Origin: Kribbella capetownensis
GTDB lineage: Bacteria; Actinomycetota; Actinomycetes; Propionibacteriales; Kribbellaceae
Reading direction: 5' to 3'
DNA: 64,000 bases
Assembly (NCBI RefSeq): GCF_004331485.1
Contig: NZ_SJKD01000001.1
Location: forward strand, 558,001-622,000
Translations under genes and position numbers: made by a program
In this document: in pieces, positions 54,427 to 63,713 of the stretch
Position numbering within the stretch: the first letter of the stretch is position 1
Layout of the letters: each line of letters starts with the position of its first letter
The notes under the pieces: generated by a model
What the model saw: only the letters and a program-made list of their open reading frames with translations
Database searches by the model: none
Told to the model about the DNA's origin: nothing

Positions 54427-55383
54427 ATGGCACAACGTCTTGCAGTCCGCCCGGCGGCCGAGGAACCGGTGGCGAGTACTCCGCCCCGCCGCGGCCTGAC
54501 CATGACCCGGCGCCAGGCGTTGTGGTGCTACGTCTTCATCGCGCCCGCCGTCCTCGGCCTGCTGCTGTTCTCGATCGGGCCGATGCTCGCGTCGCTGGGC
54601 TTGAGCTTCACGTCGTACGACATGCTGACGAACCCGGTGTGGACGGGTGGGGACAACTACAGCGCCCTGTTCGCCGACCCGATCTTCCGCAAGTCCCTGA
54701 GCGTGACGCTGATCTACGGCGTGGTGAGTGTTCCGGTCACGATGATCCTCGCGCTCGTGCTGGCGATCCTGCTGAACAGCAAGCTGCCTGCGCTGAAGTT
54801 CTTCCGCTCCGCCTACTACCTGCCCAGCGTGATCAGCGGCGTCGCCGTCGCGATGGTGTGGAAGTGGATGTTCAACGGCGAGTACGGCCTGATCAACGCC
54901 GCGCTGGCCAAGGTCGGCATCGACGGCCCGTCCTGGCTGACCGACGAACAGTGGGCGCTGCGTGCGCTGATCTTCATGAGCCTGTGGGGATTCGGCGGCA
55001 CCATGCTGATCTATCTGGCCGGCCTCCAGGGTGTGCCGAAGGAGCTCTACGAAGCAGCGAAGGTGGACGGGGCCTCGACGTTCCGCCAGCACCTGCACGT
55101 GACCGTGCCGATGCTTTCGTCGGTCACCTTCTTCAACCTGATCATGGGCATCATCAACAGCCTGCAGGTGTTCGCCGAGCCCTTCGTACTGACCCAGGGC
55201 GGGCCGAACAACTCGACCCTGCTGCTGTCGGTGTACCTGTACCAGAACGCCTTCCAGTACCTGAAGATGGGCTACGCCTCGGCGATCGCCTGGGTCGCGT
55301 TCGCGATCATCATGGTGCTCACCCTGCTGGTCTTCCGCTCGATGCCGATGTGGGTCCACACCGAGACGGAGGACGACCGATGA
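54427..55383 (+). CDS. Sugar ABC transporter permease (CUT1)
   Basis: 318 residues, six membrane helices after a cytoplasmic N-terminus. EAA loop LYEAAKVDGASTFRQHLHVT-VPML contacts the ATPase. MalF-like. ATGA overlap with the next permease. Confidence 0.92.
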   Translation: MAQRLAVRPAAEEPVASTPPRRGLTMTRRQALWCYVFIAPAVLGLLLFSIGPMLASLGLSFTSYDMLTNPVWTGGDNYSALFADPIFRKSLSVTLIYGVVSVPVTMILALVLAILLNSKLPALKFFRSAYYLPSVISGVAVAMVWKWMFNGEYGLINAALAKVGIDGPSWLTDEQWALRALIFMSLWGFGGTMLIYLAGLQGVPKELYEAAKVDGASTFRQHLHVTVPMLSSVTFFNLIMGIINSLQVFAEPFVLTQGGPNNSTLLLSVYLYQNAFQYLKMGYASAIAWVAFAIIMVLTLLVFRSMPMWVHTETEDDR

Positions 55384-56219
55384 CGAAGCGCAAGGGTCTG
55401 CCGCTCGGGACCTGGATCCGGCTGATCGTCTTGTCCGTCGGCTGTTTCGCGGTGCTGATGCCGGTGGTCTGGATGGTGCTCACCTCGCTCAAGGCGCCGA
55501 CCCAGGTGTTCGTGACGCCGCCGATCTGGAAGTTCACCCCGCAGTGGCACAACTACGCCGAGGTGTTCCAGCTGGTGCCGTTCCAGCGCTACATCCTGAA
55601 CACCGCGACGATCGTCGGCCTGGTGGTCCTGGGCACGCTGCTCAGCTGCTCGTTCAGCGCCTACGGGTTCGCCCGGCTCCAGGCCCCCGGCCGGAACACG
55701 ATCTTCCTGGCGCTGATGGCGACGCTGATGCTGCCGACCACGGTCACCCTGGTGCCGACGTACATCGTGTTCAACCACCTCGGCTGGCTGAACACCTTCA
55801 AGCCGCTGATCCTGCCGGCCTTCTTCGGCTCGGCGTTCTTCATCTTCCTGTTCCGGCAGTTCTTCATGGGCATCCCCCGGGAGCTGGAGGAGGCGGCCCG
55901 GATCGACGGCGCCGGCTACCTGCGGATCTGGTGGACGATCTTCCTGCCGCTCAGCTGGCCGGTGATCGCCACCGTCACCGTCTTCACCTTCATTGCCTCC
56001 TACAACGACTTCTTCGGCCCGGTGATCTACCTGTCGGACGAGTCGAAGTACACGATCGCCGTCGCCCTGTCCTACTTCAGCGGTTCGCCCCGGATCGGGC
56101 CGCAGATGCACCTCACCATGGCCGCGACCACCATCGCCGCGCTCCCGTCGATCCTGGTCTTCCTGCTGGCCCAGCGCTACTTCATCCGGGGCATCGCCGT
56201 CAGCGGCGTGAACAAGTAG
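55380..56219 (+). CDS. Sugar ABC transporter permease (CUT1)
   Basis: 279 residues, MalG-like, six helices. EAA loop LEEAARIDGAGYLRIWWTIF. Partner of the preceding permease. No ATPase gene follows, so a shared ATPase (MsiK/UgpC type) from elsewhere is expected. Confidence 0.92.
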   Translation: MTKRKGLPLGTWIRLIVLSVGCFAVLMPVVWMVLTSLKAPTQVFVTPPIWKFTPQWHNYAEVFQLVPFQRYILNTATIVGLVVLGTLLSCSFSAYGFARLQAPGRNTIFLALMATLMLPTTVTLVPTYIVFNHLGWLNTFKPLILPAFFGSAFFIFLFRQFFMGIPRELEEAARIDGAGYLRIWWTIFLPLSWPVIATVTVFTFIASYNDFFGPVIYLSDESKYTIAVALSYFSGSPRIGPQMHLTMAATTIAALPSILVFLLAQRYFIRGIAVSGVNK

Positions 56220-56248
56220 CCCGACCGTCACGTCGAAGGAGACGATCC

Positions 56249-57583
56249 ATGTCGAAGAACACTGTGAGCCGCCGGATCCTGCTCGGCGGTCTGACCGCCG
56301 CCGGAGCGGCAGGCCTGGTCGGCTGCTCCGGCAACGGCAGCGGCGGTCCGGCCGCCGCGCCGGCACCCACCGGAACCGAGCTGGTCGGCAAGACCAACCT
56401 GGAGATCTACGCCTGGACGAACGGCCCGACCATCGACGCGAACTTCCGCAAGCGGGTCGCGCTGTTCAACAAGGAGTTCACCGGCAAGTACACCGCGAAG
56501 ATCAACTTCCTGCCGTACGACCAGTACTGGCAGAAGGTGCAGTTGCAGTACGCCGCGAAGAAGCCGTTCGACATCTACTACTGGGATGTCCAGGCGTACG
56601 CCCACTACAAGAAGAACCTGGTCTTCAACGAGCAGCCGGTGATCGACACCACGCCGATGGTGGACGCGAACGCCTACCCGACCAAGCTGTACGACCCGTG
56701 GAAGTTCGACGGCAAGAACCTGTTCTGCGTGCCGGAGAACATCCAGTCGATGGCGATGTTCTACAACAAGTCCCACTTCGACGCCGCCGGGCTCGACTAC
56801 CCGGACGCGACGTGGACCTGGGACAAGGTGGTCGAGACCGCGCCCAAGCTGCAGAAGTCGACCGGCAGCAAGGTGACCCGGTGGGGCCTCGACATCGGCT
56901 CGCTCGGCATCTGGTGGGGGATCCAGTCGCTGTCCTGGGCGGCCGGCTCGTCGTTCGTGGACAAGCCGCTGGAGCCGACCAAGTTCCAGATGACCGACCC
57001 GAAGGTGGTCGAGTCGATGCGGTTCGTCCAGGACATGATGTGGTCCAAGCACATCGCGCCGCGGCCGGACGAGCGGGCCGGGGTCGCGCAGAACAACGGT
57101 GGCTTCGCCTCCGGTGCGTACTCGATGATTGCCGACGGCACCTGGAACATCTCGTCGTTCCAGCAGATGAAGGACAAGTGGGCGATGGCCCCGTTGCCGA
57201 AGTACGAGGGCAACAGCGTCGCGCCGTACTGGCTCGGCGGCTGGGTGATCCCGCGGCAGTCGGCCGCGTTGTCGGCGGCGCAGGCCTTCGCGACCTGGAG
57301 CGCGACCAAGTTCCAGCCGCAGATGGCCAAGGACCACGACTGGATCCCGCTGCAGAACGCGGCCCGGGAGTCCCAGGACATGCTGAAGGGGATGCCGGAA
57401 GGCTTCGAGGCGGCGATGAAGGACCTGTCGAACGCGCGCATCGGCGACATCTACACCGCCAACATGCAGCAGATCTTCAACGAGGTCTACGGCAAGAACT
57501 TCGAGCAGCTGCTCAACAACAAGCTCACCCCGGAGGACGCCGCACAGAAGATGCAGGACGCCGCCACCAAGTTGCTCGGCTGA
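56249..57583 (+). CDS. Sugar ABC transporter substrate-binding lipoprotein (CUT1)
   Basis: 444 residues. Tat-like signal (SRRILLGGLTAAGAAG) with lipobox LVGC (C26), then an extracellular solute-binding domain (NLEIYAWTNGP, PFDIYYWDVQA, GAYSMIADGTWNISSF). GAAGGAGA precedes ATG 56249. Captures the sugar for the two permeases. Confidence 0.92.
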   Translation: MSKNTVSRRILLGGLTAAGAAGLVGCSGNGSGGPAAAPAPTGTELVGKTNLEIYAWTNGPTIDANFRKRVALFNKEFTGKYTAKINFLPYDQYWQKVQLQYAAKKPFDIYYWDVQAYAHYKKNLVFNEQPVIDTTPMVDANAYPTKLYDPWKFDGKNLFCVPENIQSMAMFYNKSHFDAAGLDYPDATWTWDKVVETAPKLQKSTGSKVTRWGLDIGSLGIWWGIQSLSWAAGSSFVDKPLEPTKFQMTDPKVVESMRFVQDMMWSKHIAPRPDERAGVAQNNGGFASGAYSMIADGTWNISSFQQMKDKWAMAPLPKYEGNSVAPYWLGGWVIPRQSAALSAAQAFATWSATKFQPQMAKDHDWIPLQNAARESQDMLKGMPEGFEAAMKDLSNARIGDIYTANMQQIFNEVYGKNFEQLLNNKLTPEDAAQKMQDAATKLLG

Positions 57584-57591
57584 GGAGCGTT

Positions 57592-58626
57592 ATGCAGGCG
57601 CTGGTTCTCAGCGACGTCGGGCACTTCGACCTGGTCACCCTCGACGACCCGGTCCCCGGGCCGGGCGAGGTACGCATCGCAGTCACGGAGTCGGGGATCT
57701 GCGGATCGGAGCTCGGTGGGTTTCTCGGCACGGACGGCCTGCGTAAACCCGGGCTGGTCTTCGGGCACGAGTTCGTCGGCGTGGTCGATGCGTACGGGCC
57801 CGACGTACCGATGGAGCAACACCTGCCGCTCGGTGCGTCGGTCACCGCCAATCCGCTGCGGTCGTGCGGGGTCTGCCCGATCTGCGTGGCCGGACACGAG
57901 AACGTCTGCCCGCAACGCAAGCTGCTCGGCGGCCACATCCACGGCAGCAACGCTGGGCTGATCGTCGTACCGGCGAAGGCGGTGCACCGGGTCGACCATC
58001 TGCCCGACCCCAGCTCCAGCGTGTTCGCCGAGCCGACGGCGTGTGCGCTGCGGGCGGTCGGACGTACCCGGATCTCGGCCGGTGGATCCGCCCTCGTCAT
58101 CGGTGCCGGTCCGATCGGCCTGCTCCTGCTGGAGGTACTGCGGTTTAGGGGCGTCGAGCAACTGTTCTTCACCGAGCGGGTCGAAGGACGGGTCGCGGCG
58201 GCCGAAGCCAGTGGAGCGACACGGCTCAGCGACGACCCGGAGGCCCTCGTCCGGCAGATCAAGGAGCTCACCCGCGGACTCGGCGCGGACGCGGTGTTCG
58301 ACGCGGTCGGCAGCGCCGATACCCGGACCTCGGCGACCCTCGCCGCACGGCCGGGCGGGGACGTCTGCTTCGTCGGGCTGCACTCCGCCGACGGCATGCT
58401 TCCGCTGCGGGACCTGATCCGCCGCGAGGTCGCCTGCACTACCAGCTTCGCGTACCGGCCCGACGAGTTCGGCCAGGCGGTCGAGCTGCTCGGACGCGGC
58501 GAGTTGGTGTTCCGCGGCGAGGTGGTGCGCGCGGGTCTGGCCGACGGACAGCACTGGTACGAGCAACTGATCAAGGGCCATCCGGCGGGCAAGGTCGTAC
58601 TCCAACCCAGCAACCCAGGGACGTGA
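57592..58626 (+). CDS. Zinc-dependent alcohol/polyol dehydrogenase
   Basis: 344 residues of the MDR family. Catalytic zinc site C37 (GICGSE), GHE (58-60), structural zinc loop CGVCPICVAGHENVC, and Rossmann motif VIGAGPIGLLLLE. Sorbitol/galactitol-dehydrogenase-like; probably oxidises the sugar released in this pathway. GTGA overlap with the GH36 gene downstream. Confidence 0.87.
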   Translation: MQALVLSDVGHFDLVTLDDPVPGPGEVRIAVTESGICGSELGGFLGTDGLRKPGLVFGHEFVGVVDAYGPDVPMEQHLPLGASVTANPLRSCGVCPICVAGHENVCPQRKLLGGHIHGSNAGLIVVPAKAVHRVDHLPDPSSSVFAEPTACALRAVGRTRISAGGSALVIGAGPIGLLLLEVLRFRGVEQLFFTERVEGRVAAAEASGATRLSDDPEALVRQIKELTRGLGADAVFDAVGSADTRTSATLAARPGGDVCFVGLHSADGMLPLRDLIRREVACTTSFAYRPDEFGQAVELLGRGELVFRGEVVRAGLADGQHWYEQLIKGHPAGKVVLQPSNPGT

Positions 58627-60410
58627 TCGAGATCGAGACACCGGAACTCATCCCCGCACTGCCGGGAGCCGAGGTCGGACTGGTCCGGCAATCCGTCGCT
58701 GCGGCGACCTACGCGGTGACCGTCACTCAGGCTGGTGAGTGGGAGCCGCGGGTCGGCTCCATTGTGTTGCCCCGGGCAACGTCGATCGACGGCTTCACCA
58801 GCGGCTGGGGACTCGAGTACCAGCCGGTGACCCTGCCAGTGGACGAGCCGGCCGAGCTCGCAGTGACCACGGGCCGTTCCACGCAGGGCGCCGTACCGTG
58901 GCTGGCGATCGAAACCGAGGCCGGTGTGTACGTCGTGACGCTGCACTGGAGCGGGAACTGGCGAATCGCCAGCACACCGGTCGACGACGGCGTACGAATC
59001 GACGTCGCGCTGCACCCCGACGGGCAGCGGATCATCCTGGCCGACACCGAGACGTTCACCTTGCCGGAGGTCAGCGTCGCGTGGGGCGAGACGCGTGCCT
59101 CCACTTCCGCCGCCCTGGCGCAGCACCTCTCCGAGCAGGTCCCGGCCGGACCGCCGCTGCTGACCGAGTGGAACCACTGGTGGCCGTACGAGGACGCCGA
59201 GATCTCCGAGGACGTGTTCCTCGCGAACGCGTCCGTCGCCGCGGATCTTGGCCTCGAGGTCGCGCTGCTGGACGCGGGCTGGTTCGGCCGCCCGGAGGCG
59301 GACAGCCAGTGGTTCGCGGAGCGCGGTGACTGGCACAAGGTCAACGCGGCACGCTTCCCGCACGGACTCGCCTGGCTCGCCGATCAGACGCGTGCCCTGG
59401 GCATCGAGTTCGGCATCTGGATCGAGGCCGAGGCGATCGGCGCCCGCGCGTCCATCGCCGGCGAGCGGCCCGAGGTGGTCGCCACGGACACGGCAGGTTC
59501 GAGCCTCGGCTACGTCTGCCTCGGGTCCCCGGCCGGACAGGCGCACGTTTTCGCCGGCGTGTCCGGTCTGATCGAGACCACCCGCGCCCGCTGGATCAAG
59601 TGGGACTTCAACCTCGATCCTGGAGCCGGTTGCACCCGCGACGACCACGGCCACGGCTCGGAGGATGGACTGCTACGCCACTACCTCGGCCTGTACGACG
59701 TACTGGATCGGCTGCGTGCGGCCTATCCGGAGACCGTGCTGGAAGCCTGCTCGTCCGGCGGACTGCGGATTGACGCCGGACTGGCCGCGCATGTCGACGC
59801 GTTGTTCCTCTCCGACCCGGACTGGACCGAGCACCACCTCACCTGTCTCTGGGGTGCTGCTCAACTGCTGCCGCCTCGTCAGCTACTGCACTGGCCGCAG
59901 AGTGAGTGGCGCGGCGAGCATCGGTTCCAGAAGGTCGACTACTCGGGGACGTTGATCACGGCCGCCCAGTTCGACACGAAGATGCGGGCGGCGTTGCTGC
60001 ATCGGTTCGGTGTGTCGGTGCGACTCACCGAGATGCGGCCGGAGCTGTTGCGGCGGCTACGGGATCACGTGGGCAGCTATCGGTCGGTGATCAGGCCGTT
60101 GGTCGAGACCGGCGTACTGGTTCCGCTGACCGAGCAGCCATTGCGCGAGGAGAAGGGCTGGCGTCAGCCCGCCTACCAGCTGACCGCGGACGACCGGCAT
60201 CTGGTGGCCGGCTTCCGGCTGCACCCGACCGGAGGCTGGGAGCCGGTGCGACCGGTCGGGCTCGACCCGATGGCGACGTACGCCGTGGACGTGCTCGAGG
60301 ACGGGCAGCTGCGCCGGGCCGAGCGGCGGACCGGGAAGGACCTTGCCGAGGCCGGGTTGGTCGCGACTGCCGGGACCTCGATCCTGTGGCTGTTGAGCCG
60401 TGCCGAATGA
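58623..60410 (+). CDS. Alpha-galactosidase-like glycosidase (GH36), copy A
   Basis: 595 residues. EWNHWWPYED, LDAGWFGRPE, nucleophile D328 in WIKWDFN and acid/base D398 in LFLSDPDW, both canonical for GH36. No signal peptide, so it cleaves imported oligosaccharides in the cytoplasm. Starts at GTG 58623 overlapping the dehydrogenase stop. Stops 5 bp from the convergent SDR stop. Confidence 0.88.
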   Translation: MIEIETPELIPALPGAEVGLVRQSVAAATYAVTVTQAGEWEPRVGSIVLPRATSIDGFTSGWGLEYQPVTLPVDEPAELAVTTGRSTQGAVPWLAIETEAGVYVVTLHWSGNWRIASTPVDDGVRIDVALHPDGQRIILADTETFTLPEVSVAWGETRASTSAALAQHLSEQVPAGPPLLTEWNHWWPYEDAEISEDVFLANASVAADLGLEVALLDAGWFGRPEADSQWFAERGDWHKVNAARFPHGLAWLADQTRALGIEFGIWIEAEAIGARASIAGERPEVVATDTAGSSLGYVCLGSPAGQAHVFAGVSGLIETTRARWIKWDFNLDPGAGCTRDDHGHGSEDGLLRHYLGLYDVLDRLRAAYPETVLEACSSGGLRIDAGLAAHVDALFLSDPDWTEHHLTCLWGAAQLLPPRQLLHWPQSEWRGEHRFQKVDYSGTLITAAQFDTKMRAALLHRFGVSVRLTEMRPELLRRLRDHVGSYRSVIRPLVETGVLVPLTEQPLREEKGWRQPAYQLTADDRHLVAGFRLHPTGGWEPVRPVGLDPMATYAVDVLEDGQLRRAERRTGKDLAEAGLVATAGTSILWLLSRAE

Positions 60411-60415
60411 GGTCG

Positions 60416-61174
60416 TCAGTCCGGGTAGGGATAGCAGCGGGCGGTGGCGCCGCCGTCGACGGTGATCGACTCGCCGTTGACGAACGACGCCTCGTCCGAC
60501 AGCAGGAACGCGACCACCCGGGCGATCTCCACCGGTTCGATCAGGCGGCGGATCGGGTGCAGGTCGGCGTACTCCGCGAGCAGGGCCTCGGGATCGTCGG
60601 ACGCGTCGAGGAACGACTGGGTCAGCGGTGTCATCACCGCGCCCGGACGGACCGCGTTGCAGCGGATGCCCTGGGCGGCCTCCTCGACCGCGAGTTGGCG
60701 CGTCATCGCGTCGATGCCGCCCTTCGTCGCGGCGTACACGAACGACTCCGGGAATCCGGCCAGCGAGTGGATGCTCGACATGTTGACGATCGCGCCGCCG
60801 GTGCCGCGCAGTGCCTCGGTGGCGACGGCACAGCCCAGCATGGTGCCGATCAGGTTGACCTGGACGATGGCCTGCAGGTCGTTCTCGTCCAGGGCCCTGG
60901 CCGTCGTCGGTCGCTCGATCCCGGCGTTGTTGACCCATCCGGTCAGCCGGGCGTGCTCGGTGCCGACCTGACGGGCTCGCTCGTGGTCCGCGCGCCGGGT
61001 GACGTCGCCGGTGACGCCGACGAACTTGTCACCCAGCTCGTCGCGCAGGCTCTGCAGCCGGGGTTCGTCACGATCCAGCCCGATCACTGTCCACCGGCGT
61101 TCGACCAGGAGGCGGGCGATCGACTCACCGATGCCGTTGGCCGCACCGGTCACCACCACCGCGTTGCTGTCCAC
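60416..61174 (-). CDS. SDR oxidoreductase
   Basis: 252 residues. NAD-binding GAANGIGESIA, NNAGIERP, catalytic Ser (NMSSIHSL) and YAATK, and C-terminal NGESITVDGGA. Galactose/fucose-dehydrogenase-like candidate in this locus. GTG 61174; divergent from the second GH36 by 28 bp. Confidence 0.87.
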   Translation of the reverse strand: MDSNAVVVTGAANGIGESIARLLVERRWTVIGLDRDEPRLQSLRDELGDKFVGVTGDVTRRADHERARQVGTEHARLTGWVNNAGIERPTTARALDENDLQAIVQVNLIGTMLGCAVATEALRGTGGAIVNMSSIHSLAGFPESFVYAATKGGIDAMTRQLAVEEAAQGIRCNAVRPGAVMTPLTQSFLDASDDPEALLAEYADLHPIRRLIEPVEIARVVAFLLSDEASFVNGESITVDGGATARCYPYPD

Positions 61175-61202
61175 GGCCCCAACCCTACGAGAGCCGACCA
61201 CA

Positions 61203-62987
61203 ATGACTGACTTCGGAATAGCGCATGCCACCGTCGAGGACCACGTCGGTCCGTTCCTTCGCCTCGCGACGAGGCTGACCCCGGCCGCACCCCTTGCCGA
61301 GATCGAGCTCGAGGCGAACGAGGCGGTCGTGGAGTGGTTGCATCTGTTCAGCTGGGACGCGGCTGATCGAGGTGTGGTCACGCCGACCAGGAGGTTGGCC
61401 GAGGGCGATCTCATCTGCCTGCACGCCGGACCGTACGGGACGGCCGATGCCGTTGCCCAACGCAACGGTGAGCCGATGCGCTTTCCTGACATCAAGGACG
61501 GGCATCGCTATCTGGAGGGTGCCGCGCCGGGGCCGGACGACGATCACCAGGATGCGGCTGCGTGGACGCTGGTGGAGTTGGCTGGGCAGTGCGCCGTACT
61601 GGCGTGGGAGTACAGCGGTTCGCTGACGATAGAGGTGACGGTCCGGGACGGCCGGACGCGGATCACCAGCCGGCTGCCATCGGACACCTTCCACCCGACT
61701 GGCTCGGTGGACTGGGAGGGGCCGGTCGGATGGGTTGCTCTGGTTCCGGGCGGTCTGGATGAGGGTACGGCGGCACTGCGGTCGCTGGTGATCGACGAGG
61801 TCGTGACGGCACCTGACCTGAGCGGGATGCCTGGCGACCCGGAATTCCCTTGTGTGGTGGCGAATTCGTGGGGTGTCCAGGAGAACACGTCCACCGAGCG
61901 GATCATCGGGATGATGGACGCGACGGCGGCGATCGGTGCCGAGGTCTTCGTGGTGGACAAAGGTTGGGAACGCTCGGTCGGCGACTGGCACGCCAACGAC
62001 CGGTTCGCTTCCGGTATGCGGTGGCTGTCGGACGAGGCACGCTCGCGCGGTCTGGGCTTCGGTGTCTGGTGTGGTTTCGGGAACGCCGATCCGGCATCAC
62101 CGGTCGCGCTCGAACATCCGGAGTGGTTGGCCAGCTGGCGAGGTATGACCCCGAAGCTGAGCTTCGGCAACCATGCACTCTGCCTCGGCCATGATCCGGC
62201 CCGGGACTGGATCCTCGATGAGCTCCGGCGGATGGTCGACGAGTTCGGGCTGACCTGGTTCCTGCACGACTTCGAGTCCATCGCGCGCTGCGATCGCGAG
62301 GATCACACCCACGATGCGGGCGCCGGCGAGCACGCCGCCGAGCGTGCGTGGCACCACATTCTGCGCACCTTGCGGACCGAGTTTCCCCAACTGGTGCTGG
62401 AGAACTGCTGGAACGGCGCACGTCCGCTGGACCTGGCCATGGTGCGCAGCCACCACACCACGATCACCGAAGACCACTGCCGTACACACTGGAACAGCCT
62501 GGCCAAGGTTGGTCTCGGTCGATACCTGCCGCTGGACTGGCAGAGCGCGTACATGGGCGCCGACGAGCTCTCCCCGCGGGCGCGGATCGCGCCGTACGTG
62601 ATCGGTGGGCCGTGGGTGCTGATGGACGATCCCGAGACCTGGAGCGACGAGACCCGCGAGGCGATGGGGCAGGCGGCCGCGGTCTTCAAGCGCTGGCGCG
62701 GTCCGTTGCGTACGGCAACCGTCCGCCGGCCTATCGTCGACGTCGACTCGGTCCAGGCGACGACCGAGGACGGACGCGTACTGCTCGCAGTCAGTCTGCA
62801 GGGTGATGTCGACGAGGTGCACGTCGCACTCGACGGGCTCGAGGGCCGCTACATCCTGTGCGACGAGTGGACCGGCGAGACGCGTCCGGTCACTCTCGAC
62901 GACAAGGGCTTGAGGCTCGCTGGGAGTGACGGCCTTCTGATCAGCCTGACGCCACTACGCACTGTGGCGGATCGAGCGGATGCGTGA
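61203..62987 (+). CDS. GH36-like glycosidase, copy B (divergent)
   Basis: 594 residues. Clan GH-D fold with WGVQENTSTERIIGMM, VFVVDKGWE (copy A has LDAGWFG), HALCLGHDPARDW and nucleophile-like D356 in WFLHDFES. The acid/base region reads RSHHTTITEDHC instead of SDPDW in copy A, so the second catalytic residue is uncertain. Cytoplasmic. Probably a different linkage or sugar from copy A, or a weaker enzyme. Confidence 0.78.
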   Translation: MTDFGIAHATVEDHVGPFLRLATRLTPAAPLAEIELEANEAVVEWLHLFSWDAADRGVVTPTRRLAEGDLICLHAGPYGTADAVAQRNGEPMRFPDIKDGHRYLEGAAPGPDDDHQDAAAWTLVELAGQCAVLAWEYSGSLTIEVTVRDGRTRITSRLPSDTFHPTGSVDWEGPVGWVALVPGGLDEGTAALRSLVIDEVVTAPDLSGMPGDPEFPCVVANSWGVQENTSTERIIGMMDATAAIGAEVFVVDKGWERSVGDWHANDRFASGMRWLSDEARSRGLGFGVWCGFGNADPASPVALEHPEWLASWRGMTPKLSFGNHALCLGHDPARDWILDELRRMVDEFGLTWFLHDFESIARCDREDHTHDAGAGEHAAERAWHHILRTLRTEFPQLVLENCWNGARPLDLAMVRSHHTTITEDHCRTHWNSLAKVGLGRYLPLDWQSAYMGADELSPRARIAPYVIGGPWVLMDDPETWSDETREAMGQAAAVFKRWRGPLRTATVRRPIVDVDSVQATTEDGRVLLAVSLQGDVDEVHVALDGLEGRYILCDEWTGETRPVTLDDKGLRLAGSDGLLISLTPLRTVADRADA

Positions 62988-63161
62988 CCTCGCGCTGCCA
63001 CTGGGCGTGATGGGTCCGACCGCTCTGCAACTGCGCTACACGTACCGGCAGCCGCGCCCGTTCGTCCGCGACCCGCCCACCACACCGCTCTGGACGACGT
63101 TTGGTAAATCACACCGGATCAGCGCTCCCGTTGGGGGGTGGGGCGGTGAGAGGCTGTGGGG

Positions 63162-63713
63162 GTGGACAGGGATGGTTTCTGGGGACTGGTCGAGGGTGCG
63201 CGGGGTGCGGTGGATGACACCGTCGCGGACCCGGACGGGGTTGCGGACGCGCTGGTCAAGGTGCTCGGTGGACTCGAGGCCGACCAGATCGCGGGGTTCG
63301 GGGTCGAACTCGCGCGGTTGCAGGTCGAGTCGTACCGGTGGGACCTGTGGGCAGCGGCGTACCTGATCAACTCGGGGGCCTCCGAGGACGGGTTCGACTC
63401 GTTCCGGGGCTGGCTGATCGCGCAGGGACGGGAGGTGTGGGAGGGCGCGCTGGCAGAGCCGGACTCGCTCGCGGACGTGGTCGACGAGGACAGGCCGGAG
63501 GACTTCGAGGGGTTCGACGGCGAGGCGATGCTGTCCGTCGGCAGTCACGCCTACAAGAACGTGACCGGCGACGAGGCGGCGTACTGGAAGGCGGTCGAGG
63601 CGGAAGCACCGGATACGCCGGACCTGCCTGCCGGCAAGGAGATCGACTTCGACGACGATGACGACCTGGAGACTCATCTGCCCCGGCTGGCCGTGCTGTA
63701 CGGACAGGCCTAG
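63162..63713 (+). CDS. DUF4240-family protein
   Basis: 183 residues. MDRDGFWGLVEGARG and EVARLQVESYRW-like core of DUF4240, then an acidic C-terminus (DFDDDDDLETHL). Function unknown. GTG at 63162 chosen by family start; GTG 63156 is in frame. Stop TAG shares CTAG with the convergent gene's stop. Confidence 0.8.
   Translation: MDRDGFWGLVEGARGAVDDTVADPDGVADALVKVLGGLEADQIAGFGVELARLQVESYRWDLWAAAYLINSGASEDGFDSFRGWLIAQGREVWEGALAEPDSLADVVDEDRPEDFEGFDGEAMLSVGSHAYKNVTGDEAAYWKAVEAEAPDTPDLPAGKEIDFDDDDDLETHLPRLAVLYGQA

Noticed and set aside
62980..63366. 128-residue plus-strand frame after GH36 copy B
   Set aside because: Runs into the DUF4240 gene in another frame, Arg/Trp-rich with no motif.
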